From Gavia stellata (Eukaryota; Chordata; Aves; Gaviiformes; Gaviidae): a DNA stretch of 64,000 nucleotides. Positions 42,364-54,875 of the stretch are shown here, in pieces. Position 1 is the first letter of the stretch. Every line of letters starts with the position of its first letter. The stretch is taken from contig NC_082603.1 in assembly GCF_030936135.1 (NCBI RefSeq), forward strand, positions 35,568,329-35,632,328, in the 5' to 3' direction. The notes under the pieces are model-generated. The model did not search any database, was not told where the DNA came from, and saw only the letters and a list, made by a program, of their open reading frames with translations. The position numbers were made by a program, and so were the translations under genes.

Positions 42364-42434
42364 CAAAAATTATTTAATTAAATTAAAAAAGAAATTAAAT
42401 TGAAAATTTAATTAAATAAAAAATAAAATTATTT
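42364..42434. repeat. AT-rich low-complexity tract
   Basis: About 70 bases made almost wholly of A and T, built from repeated AATTAAAT-type words and their complements, so it can fold back on itself. Confidence 0.8.
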
Positions 42435-45280
42435 GAAAATGGGCTTGTAGAGCTGAGATGAGTTAGGGCAGGAGTGAGTTAACTACCGTTACTGCTGTTG
42501 CAAGTACTGCTGTTGCTGATCAGGCTGTTTCCCATGATAAAATAGTGATGTTCCTGGGCACAACCCAGGATGTCGTAGGTAGCCTCAGGAATCAAAGACT
42601 GAATAAAAGCAGTCTAGCCTAAAAAACGTGAGATCTTGTGAAGAAACGATTAGTCTCAGTGTTTGGGAGGAGGAATACGGCTTGCTTTTGAACTTTTGGA
42701 GTTGGTAACAGCGTGGTTTTCGTTACACTGTCTCTACCAGCTCTTGACATGAGATTATCTATTTGCTGCTGGGTCTGCCACAAAAAGGGAATTATGTTCT
42801 GAATAATACCGAATCATGTTTAACTTGCTGCTATTGCTAGAACCAAAATATGGTGCGATTCTGCTTGAAATGCCTTTCTCTGACCTCCGGCAGTTGCATG
42901 CCTGCTCCCTTCACATAACCAGTGTATAACTTTTTCTGCCCAGTTGAGTGACGGTATCAGTGTTCAGTAGATTTTATCACTTGTAAGACCAGTTTGATGT
43001 GCCGACCATAACTCTTTTGCAATAATGAAGGATGAAACTCCTTTTATAGCACTTAATGTGGAGCTCTTTGTGGTCATCGTGACAGCTGCAGGTAGGAATC
43101 TTGGATTTATTTTATTTACTTTTCAGTGACTACTGTGCATTGTAATCCATGCAGCTTGCTAACCCTGCATTTTTGCAATCAGCTAACACTAACAAGAGTG
43201 AATCCAAAGACTTCTTGGCTTGTTAACCAGCCACCGCGCTCTGAACATCCCTCCTGGAGCAGATGGCTGGGAGGTGTTGAGGGAGGGACACTTCGGGTTT
43301 GCACATCAGTCTCTCGTGTCAGCTTTTCCCGCTGTGTTTGATGGACGTATGAGAATGCCATGAGCAGGAGGATGTACTTTATAAAGGTGGTTACTTGTGG
43401 AGATTTCTTTCTTCTCTATGTCTCTGAAGGACTAATGAAATAAACCTGCATGGAAACGCATTACCCAGGGACCAGGGAGTTAAGGAACACTTTTGCAACC
43501 CATTAGAAATGGCATCCACTTTTCGAATGAACACTTACTGCCCAGTAAACGTGTGTGAAGGCGATGCGGTGCTGGGGGCATTCCCCCCACCCAGCTGCCC
43601 CTGGGCTGGAGGGTCCCATCGCTCTCCTGTGCCCGGCGGCATTGCCGCGGCGGCAGAACCAGCTCCTCCACTCGCGGTTCCTCCGCATTTCGGTGCCTCT
43701 GACCGTGCGTGCCGAGCCCGGTGCCTGGGTACCCAGAAAAGGGAATCATCCCCTTCAGGTCCTCCCTCCCCGGTGCAGAGTGGGGCAGCTCCGCAGGAAA
43801 ATCCCAGCCCGGTGGACGTTGGGCCGTGGCGGGGTCATGTCGCCATGAGCTCCCCGGAGGTACCGCTCCCCGAGGGAGACTCCACCAGGAGTATCACGGG
43901 GAGAAGTCCTGCCAGCTCAGCCAAAGCTTTAACATGAACATTTTGTTTCTGACAGGGAGGCTTCAGCGTGCACTGAGTTGTGTGCCAGTGGCTGAGTTCT
44001 GTTTTCCAAGAAAACTCACCCGCCCTGCCTGGGCGGCCGATCCCTCGCAGCTCCCGGAGCATCGCTTATGCACGCAGACGGGGCGCAGGAGGAGCCGAGG
44101 GAGCCAACACAAGATGCCCCAGGCCTTTCCTTATGCGTTTTTGGTAAGGATTCCTGAACTGGAAGAAAATGCTATTTCTTTTTTCCAGACTCAATGATGG
44201 AAAGCAAGCAGCTCATCCTCAGCAAAACTTGCAGAAAATATATTAAATATCGACACTAATTAGATTAGCCTGGCTCAGTACAATATTGTTATTCATTCGA
44301 TTAGATTGAATTTAAGAGGAAACGATGTTTAACTTAATGCCCATAATAAATGAGGAGGAAGGTAGCGAAGCTTTCCTCCTCCATGAAAAGAAAGACAGAC
44401 CAGAAAATAAATAACATTTTAGGGTCTGAAGAGAGATACCATTTCAGGTGGTGGGTATGACAGCTCTTACGGTGCAGTTCCCCTTCACCTGAGCCGTCGA
44501 GAGAGTCTGACAGGGACCTGCCAATCCTCTGCTGCTGAGCAGAGGAGAGCCATCCACCCGGATCACACACCCAGCAGCTGTCTGTGGATGGATGAAGTAC
44601 CAGAAAAAGGAACGTCAGGGGAAAATGGGAGTAAGGCCAGGGGCTCCGTGCACAGCCCGAGTCCACCTGGCTCCAAGCCCCCCCCGCTGCACATCCATCA
44701 GCTGTGGTTGCTACTGGCCCCGGCGAGCTCTGCGGCTGGGCTGCATGGAGGATGAGCCCAGGCTGAAGACCATCTTTAGACCTTCTGGCATCTTGATTTA
44801 TCCTCCCGTGGCAGCTGTTTTTCTCCTCCTTTTGGCTTTACTCCTTCCTCCCAATGAAGGTCTGGCAGATGGGAGCAAACAGGTTAGGGGAAGCAGTGGA
44901 GAGCATTCACCTTGGCAGCATGCGGAAGCCCGCGGTGATGGCACCGCTGCCAACGGCCCAACCGACCCTCAGCTGGGTTAGGGACTGCCCGTCATCCCAC
45001 AGTAACCCCCCTCGGCCTGTGCCACATTTTCCGGAAAAGGAAATACCAAATCTGTTATCGTACAATGCCGTGATAGCAGAAGCAGCTGTCATCCCGCTTC
45101 GCTGAAGCAGCCTGGTCCTCCCAGGAGCAGGACCACCCCTCGCCTGCCCAGGAAAGTGAGCTCCTCTCCCTCCTGCTGACAAACCCTCTGCCTGGGGCCA
45201 AGGAAGGTTTTGGGGATGCTCAGAGTGCTTCTCTTGGGGCAACCCTTGCGCAGGGGGATGCTCCACCGGTGGGACCTCCT

Positions 45281-45325
45281 TCTCCAGAGGCTCCATCTCC
45301 AGAGGCTCCGTCTCCAGAGGCTCCT
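45281..45325. repeat. 15-bp tandem repeat, three copies
   Basis: Three adjacent units of TCTCCAGAGGCTCC plus one variable base. On the minus strand the unit keeps a five-residue Glu-Pro-Leu-Glu-x pattern inside an open frame at 44907-45404, which is otherwise without homology. Confidence 0.85.
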
Positions 45326-45635
45326 TCCCTTCGCCCAGCCAATCCTCCCTGTGTCTGGCCAGGAGGAAAGTACCGTCCTTTCCCAGACATCTCAGCTGTG
45401 CCACAGCCGTGACACTTGAGATCCCATTGGTAGTTTTGCTTATTTGGTTATTTGCTTAATTGTTTATTAGTGGATTTTATTAACTCTGGCACTTTTCAGA
45501 GGGAAAACTAGTTTTTTGTTTCAGAGGGAGAAACTGTCCTCTGGGTTTTTTTTTTTTTTTAAGACTAGGTTGAGTTCTATGGTTTGAATAGAGATATTTA
45601 ATCCCACAAAGAAATGTGTACGACCGTAACTAATG

Positions 45636-45653
45636 AGGACATAATTATGTCCT
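45636..45653. promoter_or_regulatory. Perfect 18-bp palindrome AGGACATAATTATGTCCT
   Basis: The sequence equals its own reverse complement over 18 bases and centres on ATAATTAT, a homeodomain-type core. It lies in AT-rich intergenic DNA. A role as a dimer binding site is conjecture. Confidence 0.3.
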
Positions 45654-46441
45654 GTTTAATATTATCATCTCATAATGATGAACACAGGATGTTCCTGCTC
45701 CCCTGTGCAGATTTTCTACAAGAGTATGATTTAACTCTACTTTTCTGCATCTCCGCTGCATCAAAAAGCTGCATGGTAATTGATATAGATATTAATTGTT
45801 ACGGACACTTGGCATTAGCTGCACGTGACCATGCAGAGACAGCAAGGCAGAGATCCTGTGATTTGGCAGCAAGCAGGCGTGTTGCAAAGCTGGCAGGCTG
45901 GAGTCGGGAGGATTACTTGACTTTTTATTGTGAGAGCTGTGTAGAAGTTCAAAGTTGTTAAAAGCAGAGCAATGGTAGACATGAACGGTATTCATCATCC
46001 AGCCAAGTGGTCACCTCTCAACTACTGCTGCCCCTGCAGCTGGAAGCACATAAGCCCCTCTCTTTTAGAGGAACGGGAGAGAGCAGGGACCCCGGAGGGA
46101 AGAGCACCGCAGCAGAATTCGGATGATATATGGCTTGCTTCAAGATGGGATAATCTGTTTATCATGGCTTTGTTGCTATAGCAGCAAAATTTTATTCCAG
46201 AGATGTTGACTGCAGGAAGGAATTTCCGATGCTGGATGTGAGAAGGGGTTTGCAGTGGTCCTGCAGTCAGCGGGCCCTGGGAGTGCAAAAGCGAGAGGTG
46301 AGAAGCAGTACAGAAAAGTTGGGACCCGAATTCCTCCTGCAGCATGGAGGACCCCAGGGATGTACCCAAAGTGCTGCAGTGGTCACCGGGGTTTTTTCAG
46401 TGCCTGACCCTTCAGAGCTAGCCTGCAGGACCAGGCAGCCC

Positions 46442-46535
46442 TCACAGAATCACTAAGGTTGTAAAAGACCTGGAAGATCATCAAGTCCAACCACCAACCC
46501 AACCCCACCATGCCCACTAAACCATGTCCCACAAC
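46442..46535 (-). mobile_element. CR1 LINE, 3' terminal fragment
   Basis: Plus-strand reading CACAGAATCACTAAGGTTG, GAAGATCATCAAGTCCAACC and CATGCCCACTAAACCATGTC is the reverse complement of the avian CR1 3' end. Only about 95 bases are present and they are moderately diverged. Confidence 0.88.
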
Positions 46536-46895
46536 AGCCCTGCATTAGAACAGGGAGCTGGAGGTGGTGGTGGCACGTGAACCGGCCGGGATGAGCAGAG
46601 GGAGCTGATGGAGTCAAGCCCCTCTCGGCAGGAGTTGTTTCGGGATGGTTGGTGACACTTTGCAGGTGGTTTTTATGGTAATATTGAAAAAGTGCCTACT
46701 CAGCTGTTCTCTGGGACCCTTGGGAGAGAATTTAGTTGTGTTTATTCTAAGTGAATTTACTTTGGGAAAAGAAAAAGGACATTTTCCTTCCTTTCCCCCT
46801 TTGCATAAAACCCCTGGATTCCCATGTCTGTGTGGCCACGGGCACCCGCTCCAGCTAACGCGGGGCGTTCAGGTTACCGATCTGGTTGGCTGCTG
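46536..46895. other. Spacer between two CR1 tails
   Basis: About 360 bases with no feature recognised. It separates two CR1 3' fragments of the same orientation. Confidence 0.5.
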
Positions 46896-47025
46896 TGTCA
46901 CAGAATCACAGAATCACTACGGTTGGAAAAGACCTGTCAGATCATCAAGTCCAACCATCAACTAACACCACCATGCCCACTAAACCATGTCCCACAATGC
47001 CTCGTCCACACGTACAAAGATGCTC
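46896..47025 (-). mobile_element. CR1 LINE, 3' terminal fragment
   Basis: The plus strand reads GTCACAGAATCACAGAATCA (two tail octamers), then GGTTGGAAAAGACCTGTCAG, ATCATCAAGTCCAACCATCA and ACCATGCCCACTAAACCATG. It is the reverse complement of the CR1 3' end. This copy is closer to the consensus I remember than the one 360 bases to the left, so it is probably younger. Confidence 0.9.
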
Positions 47026-50000
47026 CTGTATCCTCCTGTTCCCGTGCGTCTGTAAAAACAGTGGTAATTTTGCTAACAGAATATGTGGAAAAATCATTTG
47101 TAGGTGACTTTGGTTTGTCCAGCTTCTCTTTCAGGTCAAATACAATGGAGTTTTTTTGATTGGTTTGTGTGTGAGTAAATTTTTTTAGTGCAACTAAGAG
47201 TGTTTTTTTTCCTTTGCTTGATCTTTTCCTTTGCTCCATCAGTCTTTTTAAAATTGACTTCTGTAGATAGGAAGGGAATTGCCAAGATCATCCCCAGACT
47301 ACAGCAGCAATACCGTTCTTGTAGTGCTACAGTAATACTGGTTTTGCTGCTTTTATAAGCAGGCCATAAAATTATTGAGCAGCTGCTCATTAAAAAGGTG
47401 GATTACTGTCATCGCCCAATAAATCATCTGTATCTCTGTAAACATGCTTGACTTATAGGCAAATAACAAACTAGTTAATTTATTACTAATTCTTTACGGA
47501 CTTGTTGATTGATCCCTAGAACTGAAGACTAGCAATAATTTTTAATAGACAAGACTCAGAGTCAAATCTTTATTTTCCTGACACTTTTCTGAGGTTTCCA
47601 TTGCTGAATACAGCACAGAGTTCATGATGCCATAACCTGCTCCACGTGGCCGCACGCTTTGCCGGTGAAGAGGCTGCCTGCATGCTCCAGTATGCAAGCT
47701 GGGGTTTTGCAATAGGCGGGGGGGGGTGTGGGGGGGTGTGGTGTGTGTGTTACCATAACTCTACTCCCAGGATTCCTTCATTGAAAAGCTTAAATAAATA
47801 AAATGAGATTATGAATAATGTATTACTGCTCAGCTTTACCGGGAGCTTTACAGAAGCGTGAGTTGACTTCGTGAGAGTCTCTCAAAATTCGGTGATGTCC
47901 TAAGGCTGCATAAAAATCATGGGCTCTTGTTAATCTCTTGACCATTGGGACACAAAGCACCAACTTCCTCAATTACTTTACATAAATGAGAAAGAAAGAA
48001 GTTTATACGCTGCAATGGAAACACACTCTGAGGAGCTGCAACCGGAGAGCAGTGAAATGTGATTTCCTGGGAAGGACTTTTGCCAGGCTGGAACGCTGCC
48101 GTGAGAAACCCCATGTGTGTCCAACAGCTCAGAGCGAACAAGCCTCTGCTTTCAGTGGGTGGTGACCGAATGCTGTGAGGCAGGGATGCTGACGGCACAG
48201 CGGGTATCGGCACTTGCATGCATTACCCTAAACCCTGCCCGGCGGCTTTCCGAGGCGGAGGATGAGAGGATCCCGCTCGCTGAGCATCCGAGGCTGAGGG
48301 GCAGAGGGAGAGGCTGAGCGCTGCAGTGGGGTGAAGGTTTTGCCAGACCTTGTTTGGAAACAAAAGAGATCTTGGTATGATGGACCTGATAAATGAAATC
48401 CATAGGAATTTAGCTGTCTAGACAGTCCTCCACACTTAATCTCCACGGAGCGGCATGTTTATCCTATACCTTTCCTTGTTGCTATGTTGAAAATTCTTCT
48501 CGTTTCTAATACAAACTCCTATTTTCAAATGATCATTAGAAGTTATAAAAAAAGTGGTGGGAGAAGAGGGATATAATAGATGGATTAAAGTGAGAGGCAT
48601 GCCTCACATGCACAAAACCATCACTGCGCGCTTCAGATGGGGTGGATGCTAACTTTTGTTAAAGGCCACGTATATATTCCTAGAGACTTTTATCTTGTTT
48701 CGCAGAGCAATAATGTATATTTATTGCCTGCCTGCTTGTCTTCACGTATTCCAGCTAAGATGACGTAGTTAAATTTGATATGGCATGCGTACCAAAACTA
48801 GCGTAAAGCACTGAAGAATTCACTGCTCCCATGGCTGCTGAAGCAAAGCAATTATTTAAAACGCCTTTGTAATACGCCTGGTTCGAGTTGAAAAGATCAG
48901 AGAACGAGGGTTTCAGGTACCATCCCGCTCAGGATCTTCTGGATCTGGCTGTAAGAATGTAATTACTTGATCATGTGGAGCAGCCAAAGTTGCCCTCACA
49001 TGCACCGCAGTCCCGCTGGAATACCGGGAACCTGCCCACGTGCCCTGGCAATAGTGCAGCGAAAGGCAGTGAAACACCCCCGGCACCCCGGACACCGCAG
49101 GGAAGAGGCACCCGGAGCTGCGCTTAGGAATGGAGTGGAAAAAAGGTGCTGGACAGTTTCAGGGGTGGGGGATGCACGGACGGTCGTTATGGCTTAGGCT
49201 GGATTTTATGTTGTGTTTTTCCCTGGCTGTGTTACATTCCTTACTGCACCTCCCTGTAGCAGAAAATAATTTTCACTGCTATGAATTACTGCTATGTTAT
49301 ACTCCTCCAAGGGACTATTACTCATCAAATTATCTGCGTTTAAAGAGCTGTTTCATTTCTCTAATTTATATCATCTCCATACCCCTGGAAAACTCTCCCA
49401 GAGGCCCAGGTACATGCCGAAAGCCCGGCCCATACCGATGCCGGTGTTATGGGTCAGCGCTGCGCTGGAGCCTGCAGCCGCAGGAGCTCAGCACCGAGCA
49501 GCCGCTCCCGCGCTTCCATTTCCGATGCGCTTTGCAACCGGGCTGGACTCTGATGCCACAGCCATTCGCTACCCAACTTACTCTACTTAGGGCACATAAA
49601 AGCTTTCACTATGAAAACGTTCACGTTTTGCAGTACAAAAGCTGTGGCTCTGGATGTCTGCGGGGGAGGTGGGATGCCCGCTGGGATTTCCTTAGCTGAG
49701 CTGGAAAATCTGTGTCTGCACTTCCAAGGCACGGATGCCTGTCACCCATCGCTTCCGTTGAGGAGCTTTGCCGTGGGTTTAGGGGTATCGCTTTCGGCTC
49801 ACACAGTGGAGCATGTTGGCTGTGGTGCTGGCTGCCCCCTTGGACTGGCTGGAGGGGGCAGCCGATGGGCTCAGGGGACCGCTGCCCTGCGAGGGGACGG
49901 GGCTGCAGCAGGCACGGCCGCCGCGCGCCTTCGAGGCAGGTCTCGGGTCCTGGGCAAGAGGTAGCGAAGAAAAACCTGTCCAAGTGAGACCCGCAGGAGG

Positions 50001-50445
50001 GCTGGGGTGGGCAGGGGCCTCTGGAGCCCCCCGGGTCCAGCCCTGCCCCAGCTCTCCTGCAGCGGGGCTGCCAGGCAGGCTTGAGCATCCCCAAGGATGG
50101 GGACGTCACAGCCTGCCTAGGGACCTGCTCCAGTGTTTTGATTGCAACATCTCCATAAAACAATTGCATAAATGTACTTTTCACTTTAAAACGTTTATTT
50201 TATCAATATTGAGCAAATATTGGCACATCTTCAGCTGGATTTGTTTAACAAACTGAATTAGCCTTGTTCGGCATGACTCGTGATCCTCCAGCAGACCCGT
50301 TAAAGGTAATCCCCGTTTCTCTGTAGCGAGGAACACAGGCCACAAACAGAGCCCCGTGAGTCACGGTGGTGGGTTTTGGTGGTGCTGGGGTGGAGGAGAG
50401 GCGGTCTCCTGAGCTGACAGTAAAGGGCAGGCCTGGGTCCGTGGC
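47026..50445. other. Intergenic, no gene recognised
   Basis: Holds a G-rich and GT-rich tract at 47717-47750 and a GC-rich passage at 49640-50110. The open frames match no family I know. Confidence 0.45.
47717..47750. repeat. G-rich/GT-rich simple repeat
   Basis: Runs of ten and seven G separated by TGT, followed by alternating GT. It has quadruplex-forming potential on the plus strand. Confidence 0.75.
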
Positions 50446-50699
50446 GCTGGGGAGGTGGGACGCTGGGGAGGTGAGACGCTGGGGAGGTGGGATGCTGGGG
50501 AGGTGGGATGCTGGGGAGGTGAGACGCTGGGGAGGTGGGATGCTGGGGAGGTGGGATGCTGGAGAGGTGGGATGCTGGGGAGGTGGGACGCTGGGGAGGT
50601 GGGATGCTGGGGAGGTGGGATGCTGGAGAAGTGGGATGCTGGGTCCGTGGCGCTGGGGAGGTGGGACGCTGGGGAGGTGGGACGCTGGGGTACTGGGTG
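50446..50699. repeat. 16-bp minisatellite with higher-order structure
   Basis: Twelve head-to-tail copies of GCTGGGGAGGTGGGAY fill 50446-50637. A degenerate 14-base unit carrying GGGTCCGTGGC follows at 50638-50651, then two more good copies to 50683 and a partial one. The same GGGTCCGTGGC phrase also precedes the array, so a larger block was duplicated. Variant units (GTGAGAC and GGAGAGG types) recur at three- and four-unit spacing, a sign of unequal exchange. Since 16 leaves a remainder of 1 on division by 3, every frame stays open and yields spurious 200-codon frames on both strands. Confidence 0.95.
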
Positions 50700-53600
50700 A
50701 GGTTCGTAAGGGTCTCGGGGGAGCGGGGCAGCCCCGGGGAGCAGCAGCGGTCCTTGCTGCCCTCCGGCTGTGCAGGGATGCCCCAGCCTCCTCTGCGGCT
50801 GCTGACCGTGAGTGCCAGGTACGTCTCATGATCGGTCGGTTGTTTTACTCTCACAGCTCCCTGCCTTACAAAAAAAAGCGCACTGAGGGACTGCAATTTG
50901 TCTTCTGCTCTGGTTTAGTCTTTAAAACAAAACATTTAGCGTTGGGCCTCTGGACTCGGTCATTAAAGATGCAATTTAATAACCTATATTTTAAACTGTG
51001 GCTCATGGGTCGGAAGGCAGATATGTTTTGCCAGGCTTGTGTAAGAGCATAAATTGCTGGCTGCAGACGGGACTTGGGTTTGAACTGGTCCACAGTTGTT
51101 ATAACTCCTGTCAGTGCTCAGACTGGGGACAAACCCCCTTGTTGTCAGATCATCCCTCAAGTTTGCAGGAAAAACAAAGCAGACACGGTAAATGCAAAGC
51201 CCCTCTGTGTCCGCAGAGCTATTTTTCAGTAAAGACCTGGGGTTTGGGGTCCCTTTTTGCTCCGAGCAGGGCTTCCCCGACTTCACATGGCATGTTGTTC
51301 AGGCCCCTTCTTCTGTGGTTTCTGGCGTGGCCGGGGCGTCGTGGCATGGGGCCACCCTCCTGTCCTCAGTGCGCCCGCTCCGGGCTTGGCGCAGGCAGCC
51401 CTGCCAAACTCCCGGGAATTAAGCGGCGATAATTTGGCCTTTGCAGGCTGTATTTTCGGAAAAGCAAGGCACGCTGCCAGGGTGAAACCAGCACCCATCA
51501 AACTTGTGCGTGACAAATGGGTCTTCTTGCTTCTGGAAAGGCGATGCTTGGGGCTGAGTCCGCGGGAGCGGCAATAGCAGGGGCGCAGCGCAGGCTGCGG
51601 TGCCCGAGCGGTGCTGCCGGCTCCCCAGGGCACCCAGCTGTGCTTGGAATTGTTTTGGGGAAGCCGGGGCTGCGGCGGAGCTGCGAGGTGGGTAACGTGC
51701 AGGTGAGACCCCGCTGCCGCTGCTGCTGGCCGGCCGGAGGCAGGGGCTGCCGGGGCAGCCTGCGGTCCCCCGTAAGGCCCCGGGTGACTTACGCAGGTGG
51801 GTTTGGGTGACTAACTGTGCCCCGGTGCCAGGAAGGAGGCATGGCCCTCGCCAAAGGTGGCAGGGCTCGTGGAGCTCGCCCGCACGGCTGCCCGGTGCCG
51901 ATGGATCCCCGGCTCCGTGCTGCAGCTCTGGTTGCGCTCCAGCTGCAGGGAGCTTGGCCGCCGGCTGCAGCAGGATCACGTTCTCCTGCTGCATGTTAAA
52001 ATGTACCGAACAGGGTGAGGCCATGGATGGCAGCTACATGACTTAATTGTTTATCGTTTGCAACTGCTGTTTGCTCGGTTTCAGGTTGGCAGGTTTTTCT
52101 CATTTGTTCTGATGCAAAAGAACATTTTCTTTACACTGTTATTTGGGTGAAATTGTTTTTCTCCCAGAACTGACAGGGATCTGCTGTGACTGTGGAATAT
52201 TTTTGCATAGGCTACAGTAATGACACTTCTCATTTGCAGTGAAATGTGCCTGTTGCTGTTCATGGGAAAAAATAAAATTTGGAATTTCCAGAAGATATCC
52301 GGTTTGTAGAATCCCAAGAAACTGCTGGTAGTCTAGGGGTACCCAAGGACATGAATTTTCTGCTAGAAATAGATATACATATACAAAGAAAATATAGAAA
52401 CTGATTGTTATTTACAAATGAGGAGACAATAACGTTGTCCTGAAACATGTTTCTGTCATCTTCTCCTTTACTTATTGGTGAAGTGTCTGTCCGACACACA
52501 ACTGAATCCAGAAAAACTGGGCTTGGGGAGGGGGAGCAGAAAAGCTGACAGCAGAGCCAGAGCCACGCACGTTAGCTTTGTGCTGAGCATTTCGGTTCCT
52601 GGTACTCTTTGAAGGGATGACACAAAAATAATTCAGCCTTAACAGCTGGGTGAGGAAGGATGTGGCAGAAAGCATGTTGGGCAGATGTACCACAATAGCA
52701 CAGCTGTAACTTTATACCGGGTTTGGCATAAAATAAGAGAGAAGCTAACTTACTATGGTTTTAGATAATATGCTGTTTAAAGAAAAGAAATGAGTACTTT
52801 CGTATTCCTGCGTATGCACTTTCCTGACACCCGGCAGGATGCCTTTCCCTTCGCCCGCCTGCTCCCCGGTAAGGAGCCAGGTCCCCACTCCTCCTCTGAG
52901 AATAAGGTTTCCCTGCAGGACCCGGGCTCTGCATCAGGGTCGTCCGCGGCTGCACAGGCGCCGAGCACGGGCTGACTCAGGAGACGTCCGGAGCTCTAGG
53001 CACAGCACTCGCTCAGGATGCTTTGCCTCTAAAGAGCCAAACCCAAAGTCACTGTCTGAAAGGCCCCTGGGATTACAAAGTAAAGCAGGGGGGAAAGGAG
53101 AGAGGAAAACCAAAAAGGTGGATTCAGAGAGTGTGGGTTGAGCCTACTTGTTTTCACCTCTTCCTTTCCTCAGCCTTGACTTGCTCTGCTCTTCATCTGC
53201 CCCCACGAGGCAGCACCGGAGCTGCTCCTCCTCCACCCCATCTGCGTGCAGCATCTACCACCTCCGCAGGGGCAGTGATGGGGCGAGGACTTTGGACATT
53301 CTGCTTCGCTGGGACACCGACCGCCAGCGCATGCCGTGGGGAGGGCTTTTGTCCCGTTTCCTCTACTCATTGCTCCTTCTTTTTTCTCTCTTATCTGCCA
53401 AGTTGCGCAGGAGCAGCCGTCCCCATGCCCCGGGGAAGCGGCAGAGTGCGATGGGCTTTGGAGCAGCCCCAGAGCCCACAAATTCATTCTGCTTCTCTGA
53501 TTTTAGCGCCTGTGGCTGGTGTCTCTCCGCCTCAAGTGCTGCATGAGCGAAAGGGAAGGCTTTAGGGTGTCCTGAGCGATGTTCCAAGAAAGGGCTGGAG

Positions 53601-54299
53601 GGAATGAGCCTGCTGAGGATTGCTGAGGATTAGATGTGGCTACGCATAAACGTCTCTGTCAAGTTCTTCTGCAGAAAGAGCTAATACAAAATTTACGGTT
53701 TTTGGAAGATTAATTTTCTGAATACACAACAAAGAAGAGAAGCTAATGTTAATGGCAGTGTCCGGACGCTTTCTGATATCATAGCTCGGGGCTGCAGCCC
53801 AGCTCCAGGCTCCTGTCCATGGCACAGAATGTTTTCTCCAAAGCAGAGCTGCTGAAGCAAACAGGATTAGCACAGACTGCTGGGATTTATTTTATTTTTC
53901 AGGGCCCAGGTTTCAGCCTCGGAATTCATGCTCTGTTTAATATTTGCAGTTTATGTTGCAGAGGGGTTGTGCTGTAACCTCTTGTAGAGGTTGCAGCATC
54001 AGTGAGGCTTTGGTGGCTGGAGCAGGAACTGAAACAGGGCTGAGACTGGTGCTCGGCTTGTGTGAGCGACGTCTTGTAGTCCTGACTTAGCACTAGACAC
54101 AGAAAACTGGCTTTGAAACGCTGGGAGAGCTCTGCTTTCCTGCAAGCCATTGATTCCTATCAGCCAGATTTCAAAGTATATCAATTGGCAGCACAACATC
54201 TCATGTTGCAGTGGACAAGGGGATGAGAATGGCTTCATATCAGATAAAGACATTATATATGTGTAATTTGATTAAAGTGAACTGAAAAAGGAAGGCCCA
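50700..54299. other. Intergenic, no gene recognised
   Basis: GC-rich at 51240-52000 and AT-rich at 52050-52800. No named repeat or coding homology is seen. Confidence 0.45.
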
Positions 54300-54875
54300 C
54301 GGCATTCTGGTGCGTGTTAACATGGCCAGGACGGAGGGAGGTGATCATCCCACTTTCCCGGCACTTCTCTGACTGCATCTGGAACACCGCATCTGGAACA
54401 CCGCCTCCGGTTTTGGGCCCCCCAGTACAAGCAAGATGGGAGTAAACTGAGTGAGTTCGGTGGCGGTCCTCAGGATGGGCAGGGGCTGGAGCACTGGCCA
54501 TGCCGGGAGGGGCTGGAGAAGTGGGATGTGTTCAGCTCGGAGCAGGGGTGGCTTTGGGGACCTCGCAGCAGCCTGGACAGGGGTGGACTGAGCCGGGATC
54601 CTCACAGCAGTGCGCGAGGGGGATGAGAGGACATGGGTGGGTGTGAGCTGAGCCAAGAGAGGTCCAGGCTGGACATAAGGAAAAGCTTTCTCCCCATGCA
54701 GACTGTTGGGCAGTGGCACAGGTTGCCCAGCCATGACGTGCAGTCTCAATCCTTGGAGGTTGTCAAGACCAGACTCGGTAAAGTCCTGAGTGTCTCAGAG
54801 CACCCTACTTTGAGCGGGCGGTGGGACTGGAGACCTCCTGATGTCCCTTCCAACGTGAAATATCCTGTAAGACTA
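54300..54875 (+). mobile_element. CR1-type LINE, diverged 3' portion
   Basis: The words CATCTGGAACACCG, GTTTTGGGCCCCCCAGTACA, CTGGACATAAGGAAAAGCTT, GGTTGCCCAGCCATGACGTG and ATGTCCCTTCCAACGTGAAA occur in the order expected for the ORF2 C-terminus and 3' end of an avian CR1. The reading frame is lost. A 14-base segment (GCATCTGGAACACC) is tandemly duplicated inside it at 54375-54402. It looks older than the copies at 46.9 and 61.6 kb. Confidence 0.75.

Larger units (their letters stand above)
41541..46440. other. Intergenic, no gene recognised
   Basis: Contains an AT-only low-complexity tract at 42364-42434, a CpG-enriched pocket at 43620-43880, a homeobox-motif-rich AT stretch at 44215-44345, a 15-bp triplet repeat at 45281-45325 and an 18-bp palindrome at 45636-45653. 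No coding homology is seen. Confidence 0.5.

Noticed and set aside
44907..45404. 165-codon minus-strand frame with Glu-Pro-Leu-Glu repeats
   Set aside because: The repeat is a 15-bp tandem at 45281-45325. The rest shows no homology, and no splice or promoter context supports a gene.
50446..50699. CRISPR-like array
   Set aside because: Units are head-to-tail with no spacers, and the DNA is vertebrate.
50245..51052. Frames of about 195-228 codons on both strands at the minisatellite
   Set aside because: A 16-bp repeat without stops keeps every frame open and gives a 16-residue periodic peptide (for example PPQHPTSPASHLPS). The array explains it.
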